Shown here in pieces: positions 35,456 to 45,579 of a stretch of 64,000 nucleotides of DNA. How positions within the stretch are numbered: position 1 is the first letter of the stretch; each line of letters opens with the position of its first letter. A model generated the notes under the pieces. It ran no database searches and had not been told where the DNA came from. It worked only from the letters and a program-made list of their open reading frames with translations. A program made the position numbers and the translations under genes. The DNA is taken from contig JAHRCV010000001.1 of NCBI GenBank assembly GCA_019083985.1, positions 992,001 through 1,056,000 on the forward strand, in the 5' to 3' direction. The stretch is from Rhizobiales bacterium TNE-4. Lineage in GTDB: Bacteria; Pseudomonadota; Alphaproteobacteria; Rhizobiales; Beijerinckiaceae.

Positions 35456-36078
35456 ACATCGAAGAAAACGGTTTCGTTGTCGCCCTGAAAAACAATGTCG
35501 AACCGGTAGAGTGGCACGCCGTCACGCTCTGAGCGGGGCGCGATCAATGTCTGGCGGCGCTTGTCCTGTTCGATCAGATTAAGAACGGGATCCTGAGCAT
35601 TCGCTTGGGCTTCGTCAGCGAAATAGGCCCGTGTTTGCAGGCCGATATTAATGCCACGCGCGACGATCCAAAGGCTGACATGGGGCGCCATGACACGACC
35701 ATTCCGGCCCATCACCGCGCCGGGCTTGATGGTTTCGAAGCGATAGACGCCTGTTTCGAAATCGCAGGGCGAACGGCCCCATCCGCGGAACGTGGGATCG
35801 ATCGGCTTGTTCTGCGTATCGTTGGGATGATTATATTTCCCGGCCGCATTGGCCTGCCAGAGCTCCACCAGCGCATCGCGCATGGGCGTGCCCGTGCCAT
35901 CAATCACAAGACCTTCGATGATGATGCGCTCGCCTTTGGTCTCGGGCTTTGTAAGCACATGACCGAAATTATTCTGGAAAATGTCAAACCCGGCGCGGTC
36001 GGGGGCCAACCCGATATGCACATAGGGACCCGCGGTCTGCGATGCCGTCTGCTTGAGATAGGAGAGATCTTGCGGCAT
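35452..36078 (-). CDS. pcaG: Protocatechuate 3,4-dioxygenase alpha subunit
   Basis: This non-catalytic partner of the intradiol dioxygenase has 208 residues. Family wording includes GPYVHIGLAPDRAG at the N-terminus, EGLVIDGTGTPMRDALVELWQ, and APHVSLWIVARGINIGLQTR. The alpha chain lacks the iron but shapes the active site with PcaH. It starts 3 bp after pcaH ends. Confidence 0.95.
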   Translation of the reverse strand: MPQDLSYLKQTASQTAGPYVHIGLAPDRAGFDIFQNNFGHVLTKPETKGERIIIEGLVIDGTGTPMRDALVELWQANAAGKYNHPNDTQNKPIDPTFRGWGRSPCDFETGVYRFETIKPGAVMGRNGRVMAPHVSLWIVARGINIGLQTRAYFADEAQANAQDPVLNLIEQDKRRQTLIAPRSERDGVPLYRFDIVFQGDNETVFFDV

Positions 36079-36081
36079 GGC

Positions 36082-36813
<732 letters not shown>

Positions 36814-36817
36814 TTAG

Positions 36818-38713
36818 TCAGCGGCGGGGGAGCGTATCAGGTCCAACAAGGCGGGCCTGGGCCACAAGTCGTACGGCGGCGTTCGGCGCACCATAACCCG
36901 TATAGGCGTTGCGTTGGACAATCTCAAAAAACAGCCCGCCCGGCAGCGTCTGCGTGTAGGCCTGAAAGAAGGTGCCCTTGGCATCGCGGTCAAACATGAT
37001 GTTGAGGGCTTTCAACTTGGCCAAAGTGGTTTCGTCGAATTCAAGCTTGGCATCGAGATCGTCGTAATAATTCTCAGGAATAGGAAGAATGGGGACGCCA
37101 TTCTTGGTGATGGCTTCCATGGTCGCGATGATGTCATCGGTTTCAAAGGCGATATGCTGTACGCCTGAACCAAAGAACTCGGTAACGAAGCGTGAAGACA
37201 ATGTCCGATGGCTCTGCGAGCCATTGAGGACAAGCCGCAAACCACCATGATTGTCCGCCACGCCCGCCTCGATGACTTGGCTTTGGACGACGCCGCCGGG
37301 GTCCATGACGGCCTGTGCCGGCAGTTTCGCGGTCGTTAGGAGCGAGGTGTAATAGAGAAGCCATGTCAGCATCTCCTCATATTGCATTGTCTGCGAGATA
37401 TGATCGATGGCGATGAGGCCCGTCGGGCTACCTGTTTCTGCGACGGGTTCGAAATCAACCTCCGACCAGCGCGACAATTCGGATTTGTCGTCGACAAAAT
37501 AGATGAGGCTGCCACCCAAGCCGCGGACTGCGGGCAGTTCCAATTCGCCCGGTCCGATGGCTCCGGCATAAGGCTCTTCAAGAAGCGCTTCCGCGCGTGC
37601 CACTGTCGCGCTGGCATCTGACACACGCAAGGCCATCGCACAGACGGAGGTGCCGTGGCTCATATTATAGCTATGGGCAAAGCCTTCCTTGTCGCTGTTC
37701 ACGACGATGCGGATATCGCCTTGGCCGAAGAGCATCACATCTTTCGAGCGATGCCTACCTTTGAGGTTAAAACCTAACCCCTGCAGAAGGGCAGTGAAAT
37801 TGTATCGCTCCGTTTCATCGACAGAAAATTCGATGAATTCGACTGACTTGACCGTCGGGCGCGGCGGAAGCGCTGGCAAGCGACCAAGCGGACGTTTGGC
37901 GCGCTTTGATGCATCGTCGATCAGCGCAATGAGTGAGCGGCGGCCATCGATTGCGACGGAACGCGCGGAGCCTGCGCGAAAGCGGTCATTGAAAATTTCA
38001 AGCGAGAGCGGACCGCGATAGTTCATCTCTCCGAGCGCATCCATGAAACCCGCGAGATTGAGTTCGCCTTGTCCCGGCATGCAGCGCCAATGGCGGCTCC
38101 ATGACAGATAATCAAGATCAAGTTTCGGTGCGTCTGCAATCTGGACGAAGAATACGCGATCGGCCGGAATAGCAGCCATCGCGTTCAGGTCCGTGCCACG
38201 CGCGAGGACATGAAATGAGTCGAGAATGAGCCCGATGGAAGGATGCGCCGCACGGCGGATGATTTCCCACGCGTCGCGGTAGTCATGCACGAAGCGGCCC
38301 CATGCCAAAGCTTCAAACCCTGCGCGCAGACCGCGCTTGGCTGCGCGTTCACCAAGCTCATGGAAATCGGCAGCGAGGCGTTCGACGCCGCCATGCGCTT
38401 CGGGCGAGACGCTTGAGCAAACAAACAGGAGATTGGCGCCCAAGGTTTGCAACAAATCGAATTTGCGTTCGGCGCGATCAAATGTCTTGCTGCGACGCGG
38501 TTCATCATAACCTTCGAAATCACGGAAGGGTTGGACCGTGATGATTTTAAGGCCAAGATCGTCGCATAGGTTTCGCACATCGGCTGGCGAGCCGTGATAC
38601 GCAATCAGATCGCTTTCAAAAATCTCGACATCGGTGAAGCCTGCATCGGCGATGGCGCGCAATTTTTCGGGTAGCGTGCCGGATAAGCAGACGGTTGCGA
38701 TGGCAGGAATCAT
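36818..38713 (-). CDS. quiC: 3-dehydroshikimate dehydratase fused to HPPD-like domain (QuiC)
   Basis: The N-terminal TIM barrel (residues 1-280, starting MIPAIATVCLSGTL) dehydrates 3-dehydroshikimate to protocatechuate. The C-terminal half (about 300-625) is a two-module VOC domain resembling 4-hydroxyphenylpyruvate dioxygenase, and it still has candidate metal ligands in AIDHISQTM, VQHIAFETDD and FFEIVQR. I chose the ATG at 38713, which overlaps the upstream stop (ATGA), giving 631 residues; the longer frame adds a tail without similarity. Such fusions are known in pseudomonads and rhizobia, where the role of the VOC half is unclear. Confidence 0.9.
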   Translation of the reverse strand: MIPAIATVCLSGTLPEKLRAIADAGFTDVEIFESDLIAYHGSPADVRNLCDDLGLKIITVQPFRDFEGYDEPRRSKTFDRAERKFDLLQTLGANLLFVCSSVSPEAHGGVERLAADFHELGERAAKRGLRAGFEALAWGRFVHDYRDAWEIIRRAAHPSIGLILDSFHVLARGTDLNAMAAIPADRVFFVQIADAPKLDLDYLSWSRHWRCMPGQGELNLAGFMDALGEMNYRGPLSLEIFNDRFRAGSARSVAIDGRRSLIALIDDASKRAKRPLGRLPALPPRPTVKSVEFIEFSVDETERYNFTALLQGLGFNLKGRHRSKDVMLFGQGDIRIVVNSDKEGFAHSYNMSHGTSVCAMALRVSDASATVARAEALLEEPYAGAIGPGELELPAVRGLGGSLIYFVDDKSELSRWSEVDFEPVAETGSPTGLIAIDHISQTMQYEEMLTWLLYYTSLLTTAKLPAQAVMDPGGVVQSQVIEAGVADNHGGLRLVLNGSQSHRTLSSRFVTEFFGSGVQHIAFETDDIIATMEAITKNGVPILPIPENYYDDLDAKLEFDETTLAKLKALNIMFDRDAKGTFFQAYTQTLPGGLFFEIVQRNAYTGYGAPNAAVRLVAQARLVGPDTLPRR

Positions 38714-39543
38714 GCGTGCGTCTCCATCGTCGCGGGGAGGGCCGCAAGAAGTCGATGGCTTGCTGCACCGACGCGTTTCAACCATGCCGCTGTTCCGAGT
38801 TCGGCAATGAGTGCCGTATTAGGGACCTCGACTGAAATCGGGCAATCCTCCGGCATTGTGGAGAGGAAGCGCGCCAGATCAATCGCGCCTTCGCCGGGTG
38901 GAAGCCGGTTTTCACGAGCGACAAAGATCATCGCGTCTGTTGACCTGTTCGTCAGCGCTTCTGCATCGGCCAGATGGCAGAAGGGCAGGCGACTGAGGGG
39001 CACTTGTTCAAGAGCGTGCCATGGCGCGCCCGAGCGATCGAAATGGAGCGAGTCGACGAGCACGCCGATGCTCTCGTCGCGCGTGCGTTCGATCACATCC
39101 ATGGCAGAAGCCAGATCAGGCACCGTGGTCCATGGAAAAAATTCGAGCACGCTCGTCATTCCATAGCGTTTGGCGAGCGCATTGAGCCTTGCGAGTTGAT
39201 TGGCAAGGCGATCCCAATCCGGATCATAAGGCGCCGCGATGATGTGTTTGGCGCCAAGCTCGGCGCCTGCAGCCGCGAAAGGCTCAAGCGTGGCAATATC
39301 GAGGTCCGGCGTGAGGCGGATGAATTCGATATCGGGGACGATCAAACCCGTATCGCGGCACGCGGCAATGGTCGCACGCATCATGGCTTTGTCATGCATC
39401 AGGGGCCATGCTGTTGCCTCTGGTGACAGGCCGATTAGTCGCAAGCCCGCCGCATGGAAACCGGCATCGGCAGCCATGCGAATGAAATCCGGTGGTGGCG
39501 TTTCAAGCGCGGTGAGATGGGCGACGGAAACGCGACGGGTCAT
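38710..39543 (-). CDS. Sugar phosphate isomerase/epimerase-like TIM barrel protein
   Basis: This 277-residue protein is of the xylose-isomerase-like TIM barrel family. Possible metal ligands appear in order: Glu in VLEFFPW, Asp in LVDSLHFDRS, His in PFCHLADAE and Glu in SVEVPNTA. Sandwiched between an FAD oxidoreductase and quiC with 4-bp overlaps on both sides, it probably acts on quinate, shikimate or an isomer. It could be a second dehydroshikimate dehydratase or an epimerase. The substrate is not identifiable by reading. Confidence 0.78.
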   Translation of the reverse strand: MTRRVSVAHLTALETPPPDFIRMAADAGFHAAGLRLIGLSPEATAWPLMHDKAMMRATIAACRDTGLIVPDIEFIRLTPDLDIATLEPFAAAGAELGAKHIIAAPYDPDWDRLANQLARLNALAKRYGMTSVLEFFPWTTVPDLASAMDVIERTRDESIGVLVDSLHFDRSGAPWHALEQVPLSRLPFCHLADAEALTNRSTDAMIFVARENRLPPGEGAIDLARFLSTMPEDCPISVEVPNTALIAELGTAAWLKRVGAASHRLLAALPATMETHA

Positions 39544-41243
39544 GCGGCAGTCCTTTCGGCGGCCAGCGCCTTGCCGGCAATATAGCCGAATGTCATGGCG
39601 GGGCCGAGATTGATTCCGCCAGCCGGGTAATAGCCGCCCATGATGCTGGCCATATCGGTGCCAACGGCGAAAAGCCCGGGTATGGGCGCGTTATCGGTGT
39701 TCAGGACGCGTGCCCCCGCATCCGTGCGAAGCCCAGCGAAGGTACCGAAACTCCCGGGCACGACGCGCACGGCATAGAAGGGCGCTTGCGTTATCGGGGC
39801 GAGGCAGGGGTTGGGCCCGTGTGTGGGGTCACCATTCTTGCGGTTGTAGAGAGTTTCACCCCGGCCAAATGCGGTGTCTTGGCCTTGTGCTGCATCATGA
39901 TTGAAGGCGGTGATTGTCGCTTCCAACGTTTGCGCATCGATCCCGCAACGATGGGCTAATGCGGCGATGGTTTCGGCGCGGATCAAATAGCCGCGGTCGA
40001 TGAGGTGGCTGATCGGCATGGGTGCTGGGCGGCTATAGCCTAACCCGTAGCGGCGTTGAAAACGATAATCGCAGATGAGCCAGGATTGTGGTGCGTCGCC
40101 GTCTGGCGTGGCCGCCAGCATAGCCGCGACATAATCATAATATCCATCGGCTTCATTGCAGAAGCGCCGGCCATTTTTGAGGACGCCGATGACGCCCGGT
40201 TTTGCGCGGTCGATGATGTGCGGGAAGTGACCGATCGTGCCGTCCGCGTGAGGCACGAGGGATACGGGGCACCATGCACCCGCTGCTGCCACATTCGTTT
40301 CGACAACTGCACCGACGGTTTCCGCAAGACGTAGGCCATCGCCTGTCGCGCTGGGTGCCGCCACGCTCCAATGTTCTGCGCCCGTGGGGGCGTGCGGAAA
40401 CATCGTCTTGCGACGGTCGCGGTCATGTGGAAAGCCGCCGGTCGCTAAAACAACCCCGTGCTTGGCGTGGATCACACTGTCACCGTGCTGTGTTGTGAAG
40501 GTGGCGCCTGTCACGCGTCTATGCTCCACCAAAAGCCGATCGGCTTTCATCTGTGTGGCGATCTTCACGCCGCTCTTGCGTGCGCTTGCCAGGAGACGCC
40601 CGACAAGCGCGCTACCATTCACGAGCTGCATTGCGCGACCATGGAGCAGCATATCACGCGCATGGCGCGCAAGACGTTTTGCGACATGGGTTGCGGATTT
40701 GAGCGAGCGCGTGGCTGACAGAAAAGCTGCGAGATCGGGCCCGGCTTGGATCGGCATGCCGAACAGAGATGTCTCACGCAACGGCTTTCGCAAGAGCGAG
40801 ATCATCGCGCCGAGCTTGCGGCCATCATAGGGGGCTGCGATGACAGAGCGGCCACCCGTACCCGCACCGGGGCTGTTGCCATGAATGTCGGCGATGCCAT
40901 TGCCATCGGCGAATTGCAGTTCGGTCTCGGTTTCAAAAAAGGCCACCATCTCTGGCGCATGTTTCAAAAACGCTTCGACGCGCGGCGCATCATAATAATT
41001 GCCGAGCTCATGCTTGAGATAAGTGCGCGGTGCGTCTTCGTCTTCTACAAGCCCGGCGCGGAGCGCCAGCGGATTACGAGGGATCCACATCCAGCCGCCC
41101 GACCAAGCGGATGCTCCACCACATACGTCTTCTTTTTCAGCGACGATCACGTCGAGACCATGCCAGGCTGCCGTGACTGCTGCCGAGAGCCCGCCGGCAC
41201 CCGATCCAATCACCAGCACATCGCAATGGTGTTCAGAGTGCAT
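39540..41243 (-). CDS. FAD-dependent oxidoreductase (fumarate reductase/ketosteroid dehydrogenase-like)
   Basis: This 567-residue flavoprotein has an N-terminal dinucleotide-binding motif VLVIGSGAGGLSAAVTAAW (from residue 9) and a C-terminal FAD block TDMASIMGGYYPAGGINLG. The general layout is that of succinate/fumarate reductase flavoproteins and 3-ketosteroid dehydrogenases. It overlaps aroE by 11 bp and the TIM barrel gene by 4 bp. In the middle of a quinate/shikimate operon it is likely to dehydrogenate a cyclohexane or cyclohexene carboxylate, perhaps in place of PQQ-dependent quinate dehydrogenase. This role is inferred from context. Confidence 0.82.
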   Translation of the reverse strand: MHSEHHCDVLVIGSGAGGLSAAVTAAWHGLDVIVAEKEDVCGGASAWSGGWMWIPRNPLALRAGLVEDEDAPRTYLKHELGNYYDAPRVEAFLKHAPEMVAFFETETELQFADGNGIADIHGNSPGAGTGGRSVIAAPYDGRKLGAMISLLRKPLRETSLFGMPIQAGPDLAAFLSATRSLKSATHVAKRLARHARDMLLHGRAMQLVNGSALVGRLLASARKSGVKIATQMKADRLLVEHRRVTGATFTTQHGDSVIHAKHGVVLATGGFPHDRDRRKTMFPHAPTGAEHWSVAAPSATGDGLRLAETVGAVVETNVAAAGAWCPVSLVPHADGTIGHFPHIIDRAKPGVIGVLKNGRRFCNEADGYYDYVAAMLAATPDGDAPQSWLICDYRFQRRYGLGYSRPAPMPISHLIDRGYLIRAETIAALAHRCGIDAQTLEATITAFNHDAAQGQDTAFGRGETLYNRKNGDPTHGPNPCLAPITQAPFYAVRVVPGSFGTFAGLRTDAGARVLNTDNAPIPGLFAVGTDMASIMGGYYPAGGINLGPAMTFGYIAGKALAAERTAA

Positions 41244-42093
41244 CGAAAAATCCGCGCATCCGCTTCGGGTCAGGTGTCAGACCGGTGATGATGCGAAAGG
41301 CTTCTGCGGCCTGATAGACATTCATGCCGCTGCCATCAATGGTGCGGCAGCCGAGCGCACGCGCGACGCGCAACAATTCGGTCTCCAGCGGAAAATAGAT
41401 GATTTCGCTGACCCAGTGCGTGGGTTTCAACCATGCTGTCGGAAACGGGGTACCGGGATATTTATCCATGCCCACAGGCGTGCAATTGACGACGCCATCA
41501 GCCGCTTTGACGGCTGCCTCCGCATCGCTTGTCGACTGAATGACGGCTTGAGGGAAACGGGGTGCGAATTGCTGGGCTACCGTTTCGGCACGCTTTGCAT
41601 CCGCTTCAACGAGCGTCAGATGCTGGACGCCAAGGGTGAGAAGTGCGTAGGCAACCGCCGATCCAGCGCCGCCGGCACCGAATTGAACGACGCGTTGACG
41701 TGATGCGCTCTGCATCTGTGCTTTGAAGGCTTCGGCATAGCCCGACCAATCAGTATTGTAGCCGATGCGCTCGCCGTCTTTCAGGACGACCGTGTTCACA
41801 GCACCAAGCGCTTCGGCTGCCGGATCCAATTTGGTCAGATGCTGGATCACAGCCTGTTTACACGGAAAAGTGATATTGAGGCCTTGAAAGCCTGTTCGCT
41901 CGGCCGATTGCAACAGCGCGGGCAGGGCCGCTACGTCCAGTTTCAAGACGTCGAGATCGACCAGCCGATAGACTGTGGGAAAGCCTTGCGCCAAACCTTC
42001 GCTTTGGTGAAGTGCAGGCGAGCGTGACGCGCCGATCCCGGCTCCGATCAAGCCCATCAGGATCGTATCACGGGTTTTTACAAGACGCGTCAT
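41233..42093 (-). CDS. Shikimate/quinate 5-dehydrogenase (AroE/QuiA-like)
   Basis: This NAD(P)-dependent dehydrogenase of 286 residues interconverts shikimate or quinate and the 3-dehydro forms. Substrate site ASRSPALHQ (about residue 22), catalytic Lys in FPCKQAVIQHL, Asp in NTDWSGY and the nucleotide loop GAGGAGSAVAYALL are all present. Its setting in a degradative operon argues for a catabolic quinate/shikimate dehydrogenase rather than biosynthetic AroE. The cofactor and the preferred ring acid are undetermined. Confidence 0.88.
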   Translation of the reverse strand: MTRLVKTRDTILMGLIGAGIGASRSPALHQSEGLAQGFPTVYRLVDLDVLKLDVAALPALLQSAERTGFQGLNITFPCKQAVIQHLTKLDPAAEALGAVNTVVLKDGERIGYNTDWSGYAEAFKAQMQSASRQRVVQFGAGGAGSAVAYALLTLGVQHLTLVEADAKRAETVAQQFAPRFPQAVIQSTSDAEAAVKAADGVVNCTPVGMDKYPGTPFPTAWLKPTHWVSEIIYFPLETELLRVARALGCRTIDGSGMNVYQAAEAFRIITGLTPDPKRMRGFFDAL

Positions 42094-42108
42094 GCTGCAT
42101 TCCGATGC

Positions 42109-42846
42109 TTATGCGGATTTCTCTTCGATCACGCCGCCCAAGAACAATTGGCCCACGCGTGGATCGTTCAGCAAGGTCTGCGCGCGATCTTGCATGCGGG
42201 TGCGGCCCAGTTCCAGCACGAGCCCATCATCTGAAATTTCCAGTGCCGAGCGCGCATTCTGCTCAATCATCAGAACGGAAACGCCTTTGGCACGCAGTTC
42301 CTTGATGATAGAGAAGACTTCCTGCACCATCATCGGAGACAGGCCAATCGACGGCTCGTCAATCAACATCAATTGCGGGTCGAGAAGGAGAGAGCGTGCG
42401 ATCTCGAGTAGTTTCTGTTCGCCGCCTGAGAGCGTGCCGGCTTGTTGCTGCCCTTTCCGGCGCAGCACCGGAAAACGCTCGAGTACGGCTTCGATCCGTT
42501 GAGGGATGTTAACATCGGCACTTGCCGCGATGCCGCCCAACTCAAGATTGCTCAAGACGTTGAGTTCCGGGAAGATGTTGCGCCCTTGGGGAACGTAACA
42601 CAGGCCGAGCGCCAACAATTTCCGTGGTGGCGCATTGGTGATGTCGGTACCCTTGAAATGAATCGATCCTGTGCGCGCCTTCAACATACCGAAAATCGTT
42701 TTGAAGACGGTCGATTTTCCAGCACCATTGGGGCCAATCACCGTGGTGATGGTGCCGGGCATCACATCAAAGGTTGTGCCGTTGAGGATCGTCATCTCGC
42801 CATAGCCAGCGACGATATCGCGAACCGAGAGAACGGGTTGTGTCAT
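42109..42846 (-). CDS. LIV-type ABC transporter ATP-binding protein (LivF-like)
   Basis: This 245-residue ATPase belongs to a branched-chain-amino-acid-type importer that in this setting probably carries quinate or shikimate. Walker A GPNGAGKST, signature LSGGEQKLLEIARSL and Walker B LMLIDEPSIGLS are intact. It is the last transporter gene before aroE, 15 bp upstream of it. Confidence 0.91.
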   Translation of the reverse strand: MTQPVLSVRDIVAGYGEMTILNGTTFDVMPGTITTVIGPNGAGKSTVFKTIFGMLKARTGSIHFKGTDITNAPPRKLLALGLCYVPQGRNIFPELNVLSNLELGGIAASADVNIPQRIEAVLERFPVLRRKGQQQAGTLSGGEQKLLEIARSLLLDPQLMLIDEPSIGLSPMMVQEVFSIIKELRAKGVSVLMIEQNARSALEISDDGLVLELGRTRMQDRAQTLLNDPRVGQLFLGGVIEEKSA

Positions 42847-42858
42847 CGTCTCAGCTCC

Positions 42859-43605
42859 TCAATGGCCTAGATAGGCGTCAATGACGGCCTGATTGGCGCG
42901 GACTTCGGCGGGCGTACCTTCGGCGATCTTCTTGCCTTCGGCGAGCACGACGACGCGGGTGCACAGCCGCATGACGAAATCCATATTGTGCTCGATCACC
43001 ACGAATGTGGCGCCACGCTCCGTATTCATGGCGCGCAAACGCTCTTCGAGATGACCGAGCATCGTTAGATTGACGCCGCCGGCCGGTTCATCAAGCAGCA
43101 CCATGCGAGGGCCAGCCATGAACGCCATGGCGGCATCCAGCAATTTCTGCTGGCCGTAACTGAGGCCGCCCGCTTTTTCATCGGCGAGATGACCGAGGCG
43201 GAAAAATTCGATTATCTGGTTCGCGTCCGGCGTCAGGCCCGCATCGCGCGGTCCGAAGAGGCGCGTCACCATCGTGCCTTTGTGTTCTTGCCCGGCGAGG
43301 ATGAGGTTTTCGCGCACGGAGAGTTGCGGGAATACCTGCAAAAGCTGGAAGGTTCGGCTGACACCGCGGCGGTTCATTTCAGACGGGCGCAGACCCGTCA
43401 CGTCGTCGCCGTCAAGCAGCACCTTGCCTTCTGTGGGCGGAAGCTGGCCGAGAATACAATTGAAGAGCGTGGACTTGCCGCAACCATTGGGCCCGATGAT
43501 GCCGAGGATTTCACCCTCGCGCACTTCAAAGCTGACACCATCGACAGCCGTGATGCCGCCAAAGGTTTTGCGAATGCCCTGAACTTCCAAAAGCGTGCGT
43601 GTCAT
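42859..43605 (-). CDS. LIV-type ABC transporter ATP-binding protein (LivG-like)
   Basis: This is the second ATPase, 248 residues, with Walker A GPNGCGKST, signature LSYGQQKLLDAA and Walker B MVLLDEPAGGVN. The C-terminal extension EGTPAEVRANQAVIDAYLGH is typical of LivG. It starts 12 bp after the LivM-like gene. Confidence 0.91.
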   Translation of the reverse strand: MTRTLLEVQGIRKTFGGITAVDGVSFEVREGEILGIIGPNGCGKSTLFNCILGQLPPTEGKVLLDGDDVTGLRPSEMNRRGVSRTFQLLQVFPQLSVRENLILAGQEHKGTMVTRLFGPRDAGLTPDANQIIEFFRLGHLADEKAGGLSYGQQKLLDAAMAFMAGPRMVLLDEPAGGVNLTMLGHLEERLRAMNTERGATFVVIEHNMDFVMRLCTRVVVLAEGKKIAEGTPAEVRANQAVIDAYLGH

Positions 43606-43617
43606 GGTGCGTTCACC

Positions 43618-44607
43618 TCACGCTTTGTCGAGGCCAGCGGATGCTGCTGCACGCGCGGCCGATGCGGCCCGTGTCTTGCGCGCTGCGATCATGTTTTCAA
43701 CGATGCCAAGTATGCCGGTTGGCGTCTTGATCAGGAGCAGCATGACGAAGAGGGCATAGATGATCAGATACCAGCCATGGGCAAAGCGAAGCCATTCCGG
43801 CAGAAGAACGCCAATGGCAGCCCCCAAGAACGGCCCGAAGAAGAAGCCCGAGCCACCGACGATCACCATCATCAAGAGGTTGAGCGAGAGAGCGAGCGTG
43901 AAGGGTGTGGGATCGATAAATTCAACGAGGGGTGCATAGAGTGCGCCGGCAAAGCCGCCCATCGCTGAACCAATCGCAAACGCCATTAACGTGTAGCGGC
44001 GTGTATCGACACCGAGTGAGAGGGCGCGGATCGGATTTTCACGCAAAGCGACAAAGGCGCGCCCCCAAGGCGACCGGACAAGCCACGCCATGAAAGCCGA
44101 AGCGAGAGCAAGGGCGCCGAGCGTGAAATAGTAAAACTCGATCGGTTTTTGGAAACTCACGCCAAAGGCAGAGGGGCGCTTGAAGCCCATGATGCCGTAA
44201 ATGCCTTTTGTCAGCCATTCCTCATTCCGGAAGACGAGAAAGACCAGCGTTGAAAACGCGAGGGTTACAAAGGCGAGATAATGATGTTGCACGCGCAACG
44301 CCGGGTAGCCGAGAAGCCAGCCCACGGCAAAAGTGATGATGATGGCAAGCACGAGTGGCAGCCAGAAGCCGAAGCCTGCGGTCATCATGATGGCGACGGT
44401 GTAAGCCCCAAGCCCGACGAAAGCGCCTTGCGCGAGCGACACCTGACCAGCATAGCCGAGCGTGAGATTAAGGCCCATGGCTGCAATGGTCATGATCGCC
44501 CAAAGCGACATGATGTAAATGCCGTAGCGGTTCAATGTCAGTGGGACGAAGATCAGCGCCGCAATGACGACGAGGCCAAGCGCTTTGAGAAGAAGCGAGC
44601 GAGACAT
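43618..44607 (-). CDS. LIV-type ABC transporter permease (LivM-like)
   Basis: This inner-membrane permease of 329 residues has about nine hydrophobic segments. Family wording: LTLGYAGQVSLAQGAFVGLGAY, and the ATPase-contact loop SPWGRAFVALRENPIRALSLG. It shares one base with the LivH-like gene. Confidence 0.91.
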   Translation of the reverse strand: MSRSLLLKALGLVVIAALIFVPLTLNRYGIYIMSLWAIMTIAAMGLNLTLGYAGQVSLAQGAFVGLGAYTVAIMMTAGFGFWLPLVLAIIITFAVGWLLGYPALRVQHHYLAFVTLAFSTLVFLVFRNEEWLTKGIYGIMGFKRPSAFGVSFQKPIEFYYFTLGALALASAFMAWLVRSPWGRAFVALRENPIRALSLGVDTRRYTLMAFAIGSAMGGFAGALYAPLVEFIDPTPFTLALSLNLLMMVIVGGSGFFFGPFLGAAIGVLLPEWLRFAHGWYLIIYALFVMLLLIKTPTGILGIVENMIAARKTRAASAARAAASAGLDKA

Positions 44608-45482
44608 CAGACAGTGCGCTCCTCGGCGCGGCCCATCAATCCTTGCGGACGGAACAGGATGACAGCGATCAGGAGAAACAGCGGCACGGCACCACGATAT
44701 TGTGTCGAGATATAAGCGGCAGCGAGATTATCGATGACGCCTAAGAGAAGGCCGCCGACAATCGCACCGCGGATTTGGTTGAAGCCCCCGACAATCGCTG
44801 CAATGAAGGCAGCGAGGCCGAGCGTTTCGCCCGCGGAGAACTTCGCCAGATAGACAGGGCTGATCAGGAAGGACGCGAGCGCCACCAGCGCCGCATTGAT
44901 CAGGAAGGTGTACATGATCATGCGTTCGACCGGCACGCCGAGCAATTTAGCGACATAAGGGTTTTGTGCCGTGGCCTGCATCTGCCGACCGGTCGAGGTC
45001 TTCGTCAGAAATGTTTGCAAGGCGACCACGGCGCAGATCGCGAAAACGAAAATTGAAATGCTCTGGATCGAGATCGTGGCCCCGAGCAAGTTGAGATTGC
45101 CGCCGGGCAGGAAGGAGGGAAAGGGTGAGGCTTCCGCGCTGTAGACTTCCTTCACGGTTTCTTTGAGGAAGATCGACAAGGCCATGGTGCAGATGGCGAG
45201 CGGCAAGACGCCGTGGCGCAACATGGGGTCGACCAGAAGCCGTTTGAACAGCACGCCGAGAACGAGCATCGATAGCGCCAGGCCGACAAGCAATGCGAGC
45301 GGCAGCGGCATCCCGACATTCAAGGCGGCGAGCACGAAGAACGCAGGCACCATCACGAATTCGCCTTGGGCGAAATTGATGGTTTGCGACGTCTGCCACA
45401 ACAGCGTGAAGCCAATGGCGACAAGCGCGTAAATAGCGCCGGTCGCAAGGCCTGCCATCAGAAGATTGATGAAGTTCATCAT
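44607..45482 (-). CDS. LIV-type ABC transporter permease (LivH-like)
   Basis: This permease has 291 residues from the MM start at 45482; the frame is open further but the extra stretch is not family-like. Recognisable are GAIYALVAIGFTLLWQTSQ, NFAQGEFVMV and the coupling loop STGRQMQATAQNPYVAKLLG. A strong hairpin separates it from the upstream binding-protein gene. Confidence 0.91.
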   Translation of the reverse strand: MMNFINLLMAGLATGAIYALVAIGFTLLWQTSQTINFAQGEFVMVPAFFVLAALNVGMPLPLALLVGLALSMLVLGVLFKRLLVDPMLRHGVLPLAICTMALSIFLKETVKEVYSAEASPFPSFLPGGNLNLLGATISIQSISIFVFAICAVVALQTFLTKTSTGRQMQATAQNPYVAKLLGVPVERMIMYTFLINAALVALASFLISPVYLAKFSAGETLGLAAFIAAIVGGFNQIRGAIVGGLLLGVIDNLAAAYISTQYRGAVPLFLLIAVILFRPQGLMGRAEERTV

Positions 45483-45547
45483 CGGTGTCGACCTTGGGTG
45501 TAAGAAGCCGTTCGCGGCGGCGAGCCGCGTCAATCAACCGATCAAGA

Positions 45548-45571
45548 AGAGCCCGGCCGAAGCCGGGCTCT
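45548..45571 (-). terminator. Strong hairpin between LivK-like and LivH-like genes
   Basis: A 10-bp perfect stem (AGAGCCCGGC/GCCGGGCTCT) is closed, on the gene strand, by the very stable TTCG tetraloop and followed by TCTTGAT. It lies directly after the binding-protein stop. It is probably a partial terminator or 3' mRNA stabiliser that lets the binding protein be made in excess. Confidence 0.72.
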
Positions 45572-45579
45572 ATCGTTTG

